DNA from: Doryteuthis pealeii | Taxonomy: Eukaryota > Mollusca > Cephalopoda > Myopsida > Loliginidae | Direction: 5' to 3' | Length of the DNA: 64,000 bases | Assembly: GCA_023376005.1 (NCBI GenBank) | Contig: CM042157.1 | Location: forward strand, 71,241,944-71,305,943 | Shown here: piece after piece, positions 28,123 to 40,357 of the stretch | How positions within the stretch are numbered: position 1 is the first letter of the stretch | Layout: every line of letters starts with the position of its first letter | Translations under genes and position numbers: made by a program | Notes under the pieces: model-generated | The model's database searches: none | What the model was told of the DNA's origin: nothing | Seen by the model: only the letters and a program-made list of their open reading frames with translations

Positions 28123-30599
28123 AAAAAACAAATTAACTCTGATAATTTTTTTTCTTCTTTGCCTAAGTTGACAAAAAATAAATAAATAAAATTTTAAAAA
28201 ATGAAAGGTTATCTCCAAATATTGTTTGAAACTTTAAAATAAATTGTTATCCTACAAGTTATTTAGACAAGAATTCTCATCTTTGCTGAGTTTTTTTTGG
28301 TTTTTTTTTAATGTTTTGACCAATGTGTTTTTTTTTTTTTTTGGTTTTCCTAATATTGTCTGAAATTCTGAGAAGTTTCATTGCCATAATTCCAGGAGTT
28401 CCAAGGATTGGTAAATTTATCCTTGCTGTTTTTAATCAGTCGATAATTGTAGGTGCGTATTTTTTTTTTTTTTGAGTGAATAAGACATTGTAAACTAAAG
28501 TGACAAGAATTCTCATCTTTGCTATTTGCTTTTTACCAAAATGGCTTTTGGCCAATGTGTTCTTTGGCTTTCTTAATATTGTCTGAAATTCTGAGAAAAG
28601 TCATTGCCATTATTCCAAGGAATGGTAAACTCTAATCAGTTGATAATTGCAGGTGTGCATTTTTTGGAGTGAATAAGGAATTGTGCACTAAACTGATAAA
28701 ATGGTTAAAACCTTCAAGAGAATTCATAATTATACTCAATTAAAAAAAAATAACCACATGGGCCTTTACATAAAAAAATAAAAAATTGTCTAGTGTTTAA
28801 TAAATCTTGTCTATTTATTGATATATTCTCAACTAAAATGGAAACTCATTTTTTCAGACTGAGTCATAGATTACTCCTGCCTATAGGAATGTTTTTGACA
28901 CCTAGATCTAGATCTATCCATAAGATGGTTTCAGTTGCTTTGTTTAATGACATTAATCAACCTTTGTGGGTTATTTAATGCCCAAGTCATTCAAAGGTAT
29001 TAGTCCGAAAGTTAACAAAATAGGGCAACTGGAAATCAAATTCCCTTATTACGAGATCATCACAATCCAGTATGTTAACCATTACACCATGGGGAAAACA
29101 CCCACCCATCCCGGGGACCCACCCACCCCATCTAGAAGAAGAAAACTAGAAGAAAAAGAAGAATGCTGAAGTGCACAAAAGACATAAAAAAATGAGAATG
29201 CTGAATATTATGTGACAATGTTCCCCACATATTCGTCAAAAAATATTTGATAATTATCTAACTTCAGTTGGAAAGTGTGTGTGGGGTGGGGCTCTTCATA
29301 GATGTTTATGAACAATTGGTGAAAACAAAATATTTTCAAGTTGCAATTAACATCTCAGAGAGCTTTTTAAAAGTGATCTTTTTCTTCCTTTTTTTTTTTT
29401 TTTTGGTTTTTCCCACCTAGCCTTAAAATTGTCTACAAAAGGTCAGTTAATCTGATATTCTCACAACCATTATAAGAAATATTTAATAATAAAAAAAAAA
29501 AAAAAAAATAAAAACATAGGTAAAGCTGAGCAATAAGTGTACAGTATTAAAAGTAATATTACTTTTAGACGGAAAAGGTACACTTGATTATCCAGTAATG
29601 TCCTTTTGTAGAACAGATTATTTACTTCTTGTGTGTTTTTTTTTTAAAGTTGCTTTTTGTTAATATCATTAAATAAATTATAAATACTTAAACAACTAAG
29701 ATGCATTTTAAAGTTGCTCCCAACTGAATAATTATCAGCTGATGGATTGGGATCAGTTGCTTACTGCTTTAAAGATATTCATTCTATGGTTTAAAAAAAA
29801 AAAAATTTAATATCAAGAATCTTATTGCAAAAGAATGTTTGATAAGCAATACTTAAACGGAGAAGGAAAGAATTAGTAAATATATAAACCGTGAGTGAAA
29901 TTGAACACTCTTCTCTATTTTTATATTGTAGCCAATGTGCCCTGGTTAGAGTAAAAAAATATTCCTAGTATAGATTGTGAACAAATGGTTAAATTTTTAT
30001 ATAAATTATATACAATAAACAAATTAGAATTTTTTTCTTCTAAACAAAGTCATATGAAATTGGTAGATTAGAGTCTGTCAATAAAATATAATAAAAAAAA
30101 TAACCTATATAATAAACATTGAGATTTTCTAGGTTTAATACACTAAGTCACAATAATTAATTACCTGGGAATTAAACTGATAAAAATACCTTGTTAATCA
30201 TCACTATCTAAAAAAAAAAAGGAGCCTTAGGTGTTTACAAAAATTATATTAATGTACGAATTGAGGCTTACTAGACTAGTTCAGTTTATAATAAGTAATC
30301 TTATACAAACTGGCTTAGCCTAAGTGAATCACCAGGTTAGTACTAAACTAGGTTACTAATCATCGATCTATTGCACCTTAGATATCTACAAATTTACACT
30401 ACTGATAAAACTTCAAACTAAACATTGTTATGTATCAGGCACCCAAAATGGATTATAGTACTTATCTGACAGTAGATATTGGGTTAAATCAAACTTAACG
30501 GACCTAAATTCCACCATCGTATGTCAACCCAACGAAAGAAAAAAAAAAAAAAAAAAAAAAAAAACAAGGAATTAACCGAATTTAATTAAATTTTGAGTG

Positions 30600-30803
30600 T
30601 TGATATACTAATGAATAAAAGATATAATGCTCCAGTTATTTTAATTAAAAACTTTTACATTTTTTCAGGTCAGTCACGTATCTTTGAGAATCTGTGTTAT
30701 GCCTCAAAGATACGTGGTTCAAAGTTAACTGACCTGAAAAAATGTAAAAGTTTTTAAATAAAATAACTGGTGCATTATATCTTTTATTCATTAATATATT
30801 AAC
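30600..30803. mobile_element. Fold-back element, second assembly copy
   Basis: Same hairpin as 5158-5363. Arms containing ACTTTTACATTTTTTCAGGTCAG face each other around an ATCTTTGAG centre. Confidence 0.75.
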
Positions 30804-31578
30804 AGAAAATTTCATTAAATTCAGTTAATTCCCTGATTTTGGGTATTTTTTTCTTCTTTCGGCAGGGTGAAGTTCGATTTAACCAGATATTGATTCTAAT
30901 TCAACACTAGCAGTTAAAGGCTAGATAGATTTTTTATTTAATTTTAAAATGTTCATGTGCACATAAATTCATAGTTATTTTTTTTTTCCTTTTTTTTTTT
31001 TTTTTTATTTTAAAAAATTTTTTAATGACCTAATTTCAACAAATCTCATGATATTTGACCTGCTGCAGACAAGACTGATTGCCGTGCTAATTGGGACGCC
31101 TTTATAGCCGTCTCCTTTAATTTAACCTTTCCCTGTGACTTTGTTTCCGATGTTGGTTCTGGAGGTAACACTTCTCGAGAATATGTTCAAAACCCTTGTG
31201 TGTTTTTGCAACATTTTTCCTATATCTCTCCAACCCAAAGGCCTGGATCGCTCTCGAGAAACCAAAAATTGTAGAGTTTATATATGCCCATCTTTCACAC
31301 ACAGTCCAGTGATTATTCTCAGGATTTGTAAGGTAAACACATTTCTCCTCCAAGAGCTGGAAAACAAAAAAAAAAACAAAAAGAAACAAATAAGAATTTT
31401 AAATAGTTATCATACAATGAAGAAGAAGAAAAAGAAATATGAAGAAAAAAAAACAATCTTTTTTTGTTGTGGACTTATTCAAAAACTCAAATGACAATAA
31501 TAGTAATATATACACATAATGTATAGGATATACATATATACACAAATAATATTATATATGTATAATGTATATATATAT

Positions 31579-31624
<46 letters not shown>

Positions 31625-31973
31625 TCACAAATAATACATATAATATAGTCCCCAGAAAAATTTATGGGTCCAAATTAAAGTTTCCTAATAAATTGTAGGT
31701 TTTTTATTTATGATCTGAAAAACAATGAAAGCCGTTCAACTCCTACCTTGTAACCTATCCAGTGTAATTAATTTCTAAGAAACTATTGAAATGTATTTAC
31801 AGTTAGCTTGAAATGGTGAGGGAAGAAAAAAAAAAACACTGGGATGCATGGATAAGATTTTTGTGCATCAGGGTCAAAGGACGTGTACCTATCAGTATAT
31901 CTGGATATATATATCTATATACATATATATGTAGTATATTAGGAAAAATGATAATAATATATACATATAATGC

Positions 31974-32011
<38 letters not shown>

Positions 32012-32354
32012 TATACAATATTGCCTAAGTACAAAAGGTTGAAGAATAAAAGAATGAGAAAATAGACAATGTATATATTTCTATGTTGGATCTTGTCTGA
32101 CCATTTATTCTATCGGTTAATTTTAATTTGTCAATTCTCTGGAATTCATCTCTTAAAAAGCATTGGCTATTAAAGCAACCAAATTTCTAGAAATCTAGTT
32201 AATTTAAATTGAAGCCCACAAGCCACATTTTCAACAAAATCATCATTGAAGTAAACTCCAAAATCCCTTAGCTCATGAAAAAAAAGAAAAGGAAAAAGAA
32301 AAAGAAAAAAAAAAAAGAAAAAAAAAAGAAAAAAGAAAGAAAGAAAAAATAAAA

Positions 32355-32974
32355 TCTTATTATAATGGAGATTGTGTGTTTGTTTTGTAACCGAAACTAT
32401 ATCGCTACTCAAGTCACAATTCCCTTAGTTATTGACATCACATTCCCAATGATTTTATTTTTATTTAAACCTCAATTATTAATAAAATTGTTTCACATTA
32501 TTAATACTGTTATATTTCTACATACTAACAACATGCAATTATATTTATATATACAACAAAATAGCGGTTTACAGTGTGAATGGGAAGGCTAATTTGCATA
32601 TTGATATTAAAAATGTGATTTTAATAAATATGTGCTTAGTATTATTGATTTCTGTTTGGTTTTATTTTAATGAGTATAAGCAAAAATCTCTTCAATGAAT
32701 CTTAAATGAAATCCATTAACAAGAAAAAATAACTGTCATTTTATTCTTTACTTCCTCTTTTTAACTAAATACTTAAATTAGAAAAAATAACAATGAATGA
32801 CGAGAGTGATGGAAGAGTAAGTTTCAGTTGTTCTATTTTTCGATTATACTCCCTCTGTTTTAAATCTTTTTATCTGCATTTTTATTTAGTTTCATTAGCC
32901 TTTCTAATTTAATACAATATTTTATTGCATTAAAACTTAAATACTTGCACCCAGAGGGTGCATATATTTGCTAG
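32355..32974 (+). mobile_element. Non-autonomous Helitron (TATAATGGAGATT family), complete
   Basis: It starts TCTTATTATAATGGAGATT after an A and ends with hairpin GCACCC.AGA.GGGTGC, nine bases, then CTAG before T. It is 620 bp with no open frame of note. The 5' TC, the hairpin at the right distance and the A/T insertion point are the three structural marks of a Helitron. Confidence 0.85.
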
Positions 32975-33342
32975 TAGAAATAATGTGCTAAATTCTTCTC
33001 AAGCAAAAATTGATTCGCTAGCAAAAAAAATTCTTTTTTTTTAAGTGAAAATAATATGTATTATGATAATTTGATCTTTATATATGTGTTAACAAAAACA
33101 GCATATTATATATTTAAAATTCTCTAACTTAGAGAATAAAACAATTTCCAGCTGAATTTTTAACCTAATAATCGTGTAGTGCCAACATTTAATAACCATC
33201 CATTTTCTGTAATTTTAATGGCCGACAAGACAAGGGAGGTAACTCTAGATATATGCTTTGAAAGATTTTAAATACACATGTATATGGTTTGGTTTCTTTT
33301 ATCAATACACATGAAATTAATAAAAATTATTCAGTTATTTCC

Positions 33343-33525
33343 TATAAGTCTAACATAAACAAAGGGGAACCATTCTTGACTGATAAATCATTTATTTATT
33401 TTCCCATTAAACTAACCCTAAACCCTACCCCGTCTTCTTTTTTCTTAGTAGATCAATATATAAATAAATAATTTATCAGTCAAAAGTGGTTCCCGTTTGT
33501 TTATGTTAGATTTATAGAAAATAAC
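33343..33525. mobile_element. Small TIR MITE
   Basis: The arms ATAAGTCTAACATAAACAAA...TGACTGATAAAT and ATTTATCAGTCA...TTTGTTTATGTTAGATTTAT are inverted over about 55 bp. The short centre contains ACCCTAAACCCTACCCCG. The telomere-like centre recalls the other MITE family (19513), but the ends differ. Confidence 0.75.
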
Positions 33526-33628
33526 CAATTATTCCTATCAATTTATCAATATGCATGAAATTAACAAAAGTCATTTCTACCAATTTATCTATGTGCATGA
33601 AATCAAAATCATATATATATATATATAC

Positions 33629-35187
33629 TAGCTAAAGTACCCGGTCCATGACCGGACTAAAAATAAAAAATAGGCAAAATAAAAATCTGCCTATTTATTT
33701 ATCATTAGAATTATGATAAATTAAAGAACACATTTTCTCATTCAAGTTACGTACATTAGAATCATTTTTATTTTATATTTAAGGTAAGAACATATCATAC
33801 ACTGTTTTGTTTATATATGAAATGTTAACGACATCGTATTTTTATTATATATCTTTTTTGTTTTTATTACAATACAAATATACAACTATGTTTACTTAGT
33901 TACGAAATAAGTAGTTATAATTTAACTACCTATTTTTGTAAAAGGCTTTTCTTTCTAAAATCCCTTGGTTTTTAATTTTTTCGTATATATACAAAGTTGA
34001 GTTAGATTATATTTATTAAATAAACAATAAGCGCTTACCAAATAAATATTTGGAAAATAGATTATTTCATTTCATTTCTAACTAAATTAATATTTTAAAG
34101 ACAGGAATAAAAAGATTGCGATATGAATAAGATTTGATTTTTCCTTAAAACATACTTTTGCTGTCCGAAGCAAAATAATTTTTTTATAATTCGCTATAAA
34201 AAATAATTCAATTGATAAAGACTCGTACAAATTTGAGCAAGATTATTTTCTCTTCTTTTCATGAAAAGTTTCACTGAAACTCCAGTTTGAAAATAATAAT
34301 AGTATTTGGGGACAATTTTAAATTCAGTTTTTAATTGCTTGATAAGTTAGAAGTACATTGTAATTTATTTCTTTGAATTTTTTCTACATGACAATTCAAA
34401 TCTAGTTCTTAACGATAAAAAGAATGCAATATCTATTTTTGCTTACATTTTAAAACGTTTTCATTAGTTCTCTAAACTATTAAGACTTTTTTAAAACCAT
34501 TAGTATTAATTACTAAACAACTCGTTTTATCATTTTTTTAAAATTTACATTTATACAACCCTATACTGGTGACTGATTTTTATTGACATTTAAAATCTTA
34601 TTTTTAAAAAATGTAACCGTAAACTTGTGTTTTGAAACAATTTTCATTTTTCTACAATTTTTTGTGCATGACAACAATTTAATTTAGGTGAGTGTACATT
34701 GTAAAATAAAAGTTAGTTTCAAAAACATACGATAAATATAAAAAATATTTAGAAAGATTATAAAAAAAAACGAATTTATTTTACGTTAAAATTTAGTCAT
34801 AGTTCAAGTTTGTCGCTAACATTTTCATTGTTTCTTTCTTTCTTTCTTTCTGCTGCTGAAAATGTTAGCGACTCGCTTGACTGTTTTAGGCGAGTCGCTA
34901 ACATTTTCGTTGTTTCTTTCTTTCTTTCTTTCTGCTGGTAAAACAGTCAGCCGAGCTCCTGCTGATATACCAAGCATTAGCAGCAGCTATGCTATGGCTT
35001 TCGAAAAATCGTTTGATTTTTGTTTGATTAATTAATTATATCCTTTAATCAGTAAAAATCAATAACCAAATTTGGAGTGTTTCTTAGTTAGAACGATATC
35101 AATGTGTATGCAAGATTTTAAATCTGAGTGACCTCCCGTTTTGGAGTTATACGTCGACACGTACATACCAAAATCTCTCTTTTATAG

Positions 35188-35188
<1 letters not shown>
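33629..35188 (-). mobile_element. Non-autonomous Helitron, 1.56 kb (CCGGTC-hairpin family)
   Basis: On the minus strand it starts TCTATAAAAGAGAGATTTTGG after an A (35188). It ends with hairpin CCGGTC.ATG.GACCGG, GTACTTTAG, CTAG (33632-33629) before a T. It encodes nothing. Between about 34810 and 34960 it contains two nested inverted repeats separated by (TTTC)n. The first part after the 5' end includes CGACGTATAACTCCAAAACG. Confidence 0.8.
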
Positions 35189-35218
<30 letters not shown>

Positions 35219-35472
35219 AGAGTTAAACAAAAGGCATATCTCCTGTTTAACAATTTTATTTGTGATCTTTTCCAATTTTCTGGGCAACTTTTTAATGTCT
35301 GGGTGAAATTGATGGATAAGTCCCGAGTACTTTCGGCACTTCAAAGCGCCATCATCAGGGGTGATGTATTCAAGTTTTTTCCACCCAGACATTAAAAAGT
35401 TGGCCAGAAAATTGGAAAAGATCACAAATAAAATTGTTAAACAGGAGATATGCCTTTTGTTTAACTCTACAT
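35219..35472. mobile_element. Fold-back element with ~95-bp arms
   Basis: GTAGAGTTAAACAAAAGGC at left and its complement at right; the arms continue through TGTTTAACAATTTTATTTG and TTAATGTCTGGGTG. The asymmetric centre (35317-35370) contains a hammerhead-like motif. It is flanked by (TA)n tracts that blur any target duplication. Confidence 0.75.
35320..35363 (-). ncRNA. Hammerhead-like motif
   Basis: On the minus strand: CCC, CTGATGA, T, helix GGCGCT...AGTGCC, GAAA, loopless stem III AGTACT (palindromic), C at the cleavage position, then GGG pairing with the CCC before CTGATGA. All core bases are present. Stem I has three pairs, and there is one extra base before helix II relative to the canonical ribozyme. 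Confidence 0.5.
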
Positions 35473-35499
35473 GTATAAATGAAAGAATGCTGCCCAAAT

Positions 35500-35530
<31 letters not shown>

Positions 35531-35551
35531 GTTAGTTGTAGAAAAGTTTTT

Positions 35552-35597
35552 CTCTCTACCAGTTTTGGTGTTCAAGGTACACCTTCCTCAGGAGAAC
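35552..35597 (-). ncRNA. Hammerhead-like motif with a core change
   Basis: On the minus strand: TTCTC, CTGAGGA, A, helix GGTGT...ACACC, AAAA where GAAA is expected, stem III ACTGGT, then A and GAGAG. GAGAG pairs with TTCTC over five positions, one a G-U pair. The first G of GAAA is mutated, so this copy should be inactive. Confidence 0.45.
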
Positions 35598-35834
35598 TAA
35601 AAAAATTATAGGTAGCTAATATTATATATACTTGTCTGGCTTAGAATTATTTTTATTTCTCTTCCTAATAATTAGTGCATGTCTTATATCTGTATTAATC
35701 TTAATTTGTTTATATCTTACTTAAATTCTATATATAACACCATTTGGCATTAAATAACCCACAAAGGTTAATATGCCATTTGTGAGAAGACCTGTTCTGC
35801 ACTCTGCTCTATCGATGTACTTGTCTAGACCCCA

Positions 35835-36135
35835 ACTGTTGTGAATTATGTGCTGGCCGAATTTAAGGCACGAGTCAGAAAAACAGGCTCACAAGGATTA
35901 AAAACAAAACAACAATTACAAGTGTAAACAAGACACGGATGGAAGAAGGGTGTGTTCGCTGGCTGCTACTGTTTATCCCTACCGCGATCTTAACACCCCA
36001 ACGGCCGAGTTGTAACTGCCTTAGTGCTCGAGTTTAGTTGTATTTATGTCAAATTCCCCTTTCCCCAACCATCTTCTCCGGACCACACAAAGGGCCAGCA
36101 CTTAAATAAATCGCAGACTTCTGGTCGTCATTAAC
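35835..36135 (-). mobile_element. Possible LTR fragment
   Basis: The minus strand runs from TGACGACCAGAAGTC through ATTTATTTAAG and GACATAAATAC (TATA-like) to CACATAATTCACA, followed by ACAGTTGGGGTC. It is GC-richer than its surroundings. The order TATA, no frame, CA end, then a G-rich string suggests an LTR next to a primer site. No second copy is in the window. Confidence 0.3.
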
Positions 36136-36830
36136 CCTTAAAATTAAAGTACTTAAATATTTTTTCAGACACTACGGCTTCAATACATTGACCATTAATT
36201 TTTTCAAAAGAGATTTTCTCCTAAAAATCCCTTTTGCTTTTAATACCTGGATGCCTAAGATATTATCATCAGGTGGTCCCATTTCATGGTGGTCGTACAA
36301 GTCTCTTTAAACTTTACAACCTAATCTTTGGATTCGTAAAAAGGGTCAACCACCCACCCCTTTTACTTATGCTTGGCTTTAACCTATTCCCTTTCTTATT
36401 CATTTATTTATTCTGACCATGTTCGTCTTCAACCATAGTATCACACATTGAACAGAATAACCAAAGAAGAAGAAAATGAACACGAATGCCAGATTCTTGT
36501 CTAGTTGTAAAAGATTGTGACTAAAAAGGAACTCACCATAAGTCTCTGTAAACCGATGTTGCGGGTGTATGTAGTGACAGTTTTGGCAATGGGGTCAACA
36601 ATGGATTCTTCTACAATACAGATCTGAGGAGGCCACGCACAAAACGCTCACCCCATTTCGGGACAGGGTTTGTCTTTGTTAATAATCGCTTTGTATAGAG
36701 TTTTTGATCAATGACTTCTCTTGATATAACATCTTCTGTTAGGACATGCTTACTGGAATAGAAAGAAAGAAATCAAAGATGAATGTAACAAAGATGGAAA
36801 TAAGAAACATTTTATCTACAGGGTAAATGC
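36136..36830. other. No gene recognised
   Basis: Mixed sequence with a frame at 36234-36416 of no recognisable family. No paired repeat or tRNA-like head was seen. Confidence 0.5.
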
Positions 36831-36837
36831 CATTTCA

Positions 36838-37480
36838 AATCAACCATCTCATGTCACCCACCCACTTCAATTTTTCTGAAATTTTGTTCAAGTGTGGATT
36901 ATGATAAAGTTAGCCAATCCCCAAAATTTGAGCTTCCAATTCCATAAATTGGCGGAGTTACATTGATTTTTAGCTCTCCACATTTGAGGGGGATAGCAAA
37001 AAATGACGACTTTTTGTAACCTATTATTGTCTGTAATATGAGTTCTAGAGCTTCCCTACTACTAAAAATTGGTTTATAAAAGCATTTTTGCCCCAGGAAT
37101 CAATAAAGTCTTTAAAGTCAACCAATTACCAGTTATTGATGATTTCTGATTTTTTCATAGCAACATCAATATCCTGATGTGGCACAGCGTCTACAACAAA
37201 ATTTTTTCCTATTATTATTTACTATAATTAATAGGAAAGCTCTAGAACTCATTTTACAGACAAAAATACATAACAAAAAGTCGCCATTTTTCGCCAACCC
37301 CACCAAATTTGGAAAGCTAAAAATCAACACAACTCCGCCAATTTTGGGAATTGGAAGCTCAAATTTGGGGGATTGTCTAATGTTAACATAGTCCACACCT
37401 GGAAAAAAAACTTCAGGAAAATTGAAGTGGGTGGGTGACAATTTTACTTTTTCCTGGATGATTTGACATGGAATTAACTT
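36838..37480. mobile_element. Fold-back element with ~220-bp arms
   Basis: GTCACCCACCCACTTCAATTTT (36855) is answered by AATTGAAGTGGGTGGGTGAC (37419-37438). The match continues inward through TTGAGCTTCCAATTCC, AATTGGCGGAGTT and AGTTCTAGAGCTT, leaving about 180 bp in the middle. The frames across it (37166-37516, 37179-37391) follow the symmetry and are not genes. Confidence 0.8.
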
Positions 37481-37568
37481 AGAATAAATTGAGAAAAAGA
37501 AGACAAAAACAGTCAAAAAATAAAATATACCTCATTAATTCTGAGGTAAACTAGAGTATAAAAACTAA

Positions 37569-38017
37569 TCTATCTATACATATATAAAGGGCAGTTCGTG
37601 GGGATGTAACTATGAAAATAATAAAAACAATTAATGACAAAGTAAATATATATACACATTCACTATCACCAGATCTTGCTTTTGAGCAAAAATAATAAAG
37701 ATTTTATTCATATTTGTGAAGATAATTAAAAATAAAATTCAAATAAATTTAAAAAAACAGCATGGATTTTTTTTTATTTTTTATTTTTGGCATTTAATAT
37801 TTTAAATAGGAGACTTTAATTTTTCTTTTCAGAGTTTTTGTGCACTTTATTTCTGACACCTCATCAGGCCGGGTCAACACAAGGTCTTGTTTTACAAAGG
37901 GATTTTAATGGGGGCTTCCTGCAAGGATCCAACTCACGAGTCAGTAATAATGGATCAGTGAAACTAACTTTTTTGCCCCCACCTTCTACCCTGGCAATGC
38001 CGGGTAGCCGCTTATAG
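37569..38017 (+). mobile_element. Non-autonomous Helitron (GGGCAGTT family)
   Basis: It starts TCTATCTATACATATATAA after an A. It ends with hairpin CTACCC.TGGCAATGCC.GGGTAG, then CCGCTT and ATAG (CTAG with one change) before T. Copies at 38018-38320 and 48888-49155 keep the CTAG. Confidence 0.75.
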
Positions 38018-38320
38018 TACATATATAAAGGGCAGTTCATGTGTATGCATGTCCAGATGAGACAACGAAAAAATAAACAATTAAAAACAAAGTAAATATA
38101 TATATACACACATTAAATGTCAATGGTTCTTGCTTTTTGTACAAAAATTATGAAGATTGATATCTACTCAAAGATATTTAAAAATTAAGATATACATAGA
38201 AATAGCATTGAAATTCTACTTAAAAATGTCCAGCATTTGTGAATCTCTAAAGTAAATAAATCAATACACCTGGTATTTTGCCCCTACTCTACCCAAGCAA
38301 CGCTAGATAGCCGCTTCTAG
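38018..38320 (+). mobile_element. Second GGGCAGTT-family Helitron, head to tail with the first
   Basis: It starts at the base after the previous element's end, with ACATATATAAAGGGCAGTT, and ends CCGCTTCTAG before T. The hairpin is decayed (CTACCCAAGC...GATAG). The perfect abutment suggests a tandem arrangement rather than two chance insertions. Confidence 0.7.
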
Positions 38321-38327
38321 TTTTATA

Positions 38328-38527
38328 TAAGATATAATGCACCAGTTATTTTAATTAAAAACTTTTACATTTTTTCAGGTCAGTTAACTTTGAACCACGT
38401 ATCTTTGAGGCATAACACAGATTCTCAAAGATACGTGGTTCAAAGTTAACTGACCTGAAAAAAATGTAAAAGTTTTTAGATAAAATAACTGCTGCATTAT
38501 ATATTTTATTCATTAATATATCAACAC
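38328..38527. mobile_element. Fold-back element, most perfect copy
   Basis: It is the same family as 5158-5363, with arms matching almost base for base. CAGTTAACTTTGAACCACG is present on both sides of a 13-15 base loop around AACACAGATT. At RNA or single-strand level it would form a hairpin of roughly 90 bp. Confidence 0.8.
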
Positions 38528-38867
38528 TGAAAATTTCATTAAATTCGATTAATTCCCTGATTTTGTTTGTTTTTTTTTTTCTTTTGGTGGGGTGACATAC
38601 GATGGTGGAATTTAGGTCCGTTATGTTAAATATAACCAGAAAATTAGCTGGGATTAAGCGTATTGAATGTCAAGGGTAAATCTTTTTCTATTAAAAGGAT
38701 TTATCTTTTATAACAACAGCAATTTGTAATTATTCAGTTAACAAAATAACCAGTTTTATTAATAAAAGTCTCAACCTTTTATCCAAACTTTTTTTTAAGT
38801 CCATTGATTTGTTAATCATAACTGCTTAACAAATATCAAGTATTTTACAGCCAAATGTCACACATCT

Positions 38868-39145
38868 TCTCTTCCAAGTCATTTATATCATCATGATATA
38901 ATTACTAGCAGGACCTGTGGATACCCACAGTATGATAATTTAATTATTACAATGTTTGATATGTTTACGTAAGGGCTATTGCTAAATAGTTCAATATGTA
39001 AAAAGTTGTCAAACATCTTCTCTTCCAAGTCATTTATGTCATCATGTAATGATAATTACTAGTGGATACCCACAGTATGATAATTTAATTATTATGTTTG
39101 ATATATTTAAGAGCTATTGCTAAATAGTTCAATATGTAAAAAGTA
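38868..39145 (-). repeat. Tandem pair of Helitron 3' ends (fourth family)
   Basis: Two direct units of about 140 bp. On the minus strand the first ends with hairpin CTGTGG.GTAT.CCACAG, GTCCTG, CTAG (38908-38905) before T. The second (39062-39059) lacks part of the hairpin spacing. The same end occurs on the plus strand at 50682. Confidence 0.6.
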
Positions 39146-39149
39146 TAAT

Positions 39150-39937
39150 AATCTTGACTAGCAGAAGCATTACCAGCACTTTGTTGAAATAGGTAGACAT
39201 TGACAAATATGCAACTTTAATCAGTTTAATTTGCAATTTCTCGAATATTTCTGATCTAATCTTAAAAATATATATATGGTTGGAAAGAAAAGAAAATAAT
39301 CTTTCTAAATATGTAATTTCCACATGTTTTTATCTATTGAATTATTTTTTTTCAACAGTATTTTGCTTCAAACAGCCAAAAATACAAAATACAATTTTTT
39401 TTCTGAGGCTAAAATTTACTTGTTCGTTTCACAAAATCAAAGAGGATAATCTTGATCAATATTCTTGAATTTGTACATTTAATTAGAAGATAGCTTAAAC
39501 TACATCATGTAGGTTTTTTTTTTTCTTTTTCGACCTCTCTATCTTTCCCCTACTCTCTTATTTTCTGTCTTATATTTTTTTCTGTATAGCATGTACTTTT
39601 TCTTCCCTTTCTTTCTATTTGATAAACACGGAATGGTCCATTATTTAGCTGAGGTGACGACACTCAGAAGAAATAAGAATTTAGCGGATAAGCAACATCA
39701 GATAATCAGGATTTACATTTCACCATGGACAGTCTGGTGTTGCACGAGGATAACGATCGGAAGATTAAGGAACAAGAGTATTAATATATAGATTAGATCA
39801 CTCAATTCAGACTCTCAACCTGTTGGGCAATGTTCCCACTTACCTCAATAACTATCTATAATGAGTGCGCACCAATTTCTTTAGCTATAAACAAGGTAGG
39901 TATTACCTACCTATAAGTATTAATTAATAATTAATAA

Positions 39938-39973
<36 letters not shown>

Positions 39974-40029
39974 AAATATTATAAGGAGATCTGATATAAT
40001 CAAATATTACATTAAATATATATTATGTC

Positions 40030-40072
<43 letters not shown>

Positions 40073-40080
40073 TTAACATG
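39150..40080. other. No gene recognised; AT-rich sequence and (TA)n
   Basis: It includes two microsatellite-like (TA)n blocks near 39940 and 40040. A duplicated string ATTAATATATAGATTAGATCA occurs at 39779 and 40400, so a short direct repeat brackets the MITE at 40085. No family features in the open frames. Confidence 0.5.
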
Positions 40081-40084
40081 CAAA

Positions 40085-40357
40085 GATGCTGATAGGTATA
40101 CGTCCTGCATCCCTGATGCACAAAAATCTAAAAGGATGCAGTAAAATCATATCCATGCATCCCAGTATTTTTTTCCTCACCATTTCAAGCTAACTATAAA
40201 TACATTACAATAGTTTCTGAGAAACGATTTACACAGCATAAGTTACAAGGTAGGAGTTAGACAGCTTTAGTTGGGACCCATAAATTTTCCCGGGACTCAT
40301 TCAAAGCAAATATGTGCGTCCCAGGACGCACTAAATCAAAAAGCTATCAGCATCACT
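40085..40357 (-). mobile_element. MITE with GCTGATAG ends
   Basis: It begins GATGCTGATAGGTAT and ends GCTATCAGCATC, a short inverted end pair. A GCGTCCCAGGACGC-like palindrome lies near the right end. Same family as 6215-6450, 31665-31905 and 47870-48210, where left and right ends are also recognisable. Confidence 0.7.

Larger units (their letters stand above)
25472..32028 (+). repeat. Segment A, second copy (A2), leading into unique sequence
   Basis: Same orientation as 1-6604 with only scattered indels, mostly in homopolymers and (AT)n. This copy continues smoothly past 32028 into sequence with no mirror image. It is therefore the best candidate for the true chromosomal copy. Confidence 0.92.

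Noticed and set aside
35189..35575. 128-residue frame with hydrophobic tracts on the minus strand
   Set aside because: It runs through a fold-back element and two (TA)n tracts; the translation mirrors the inverted repeats.
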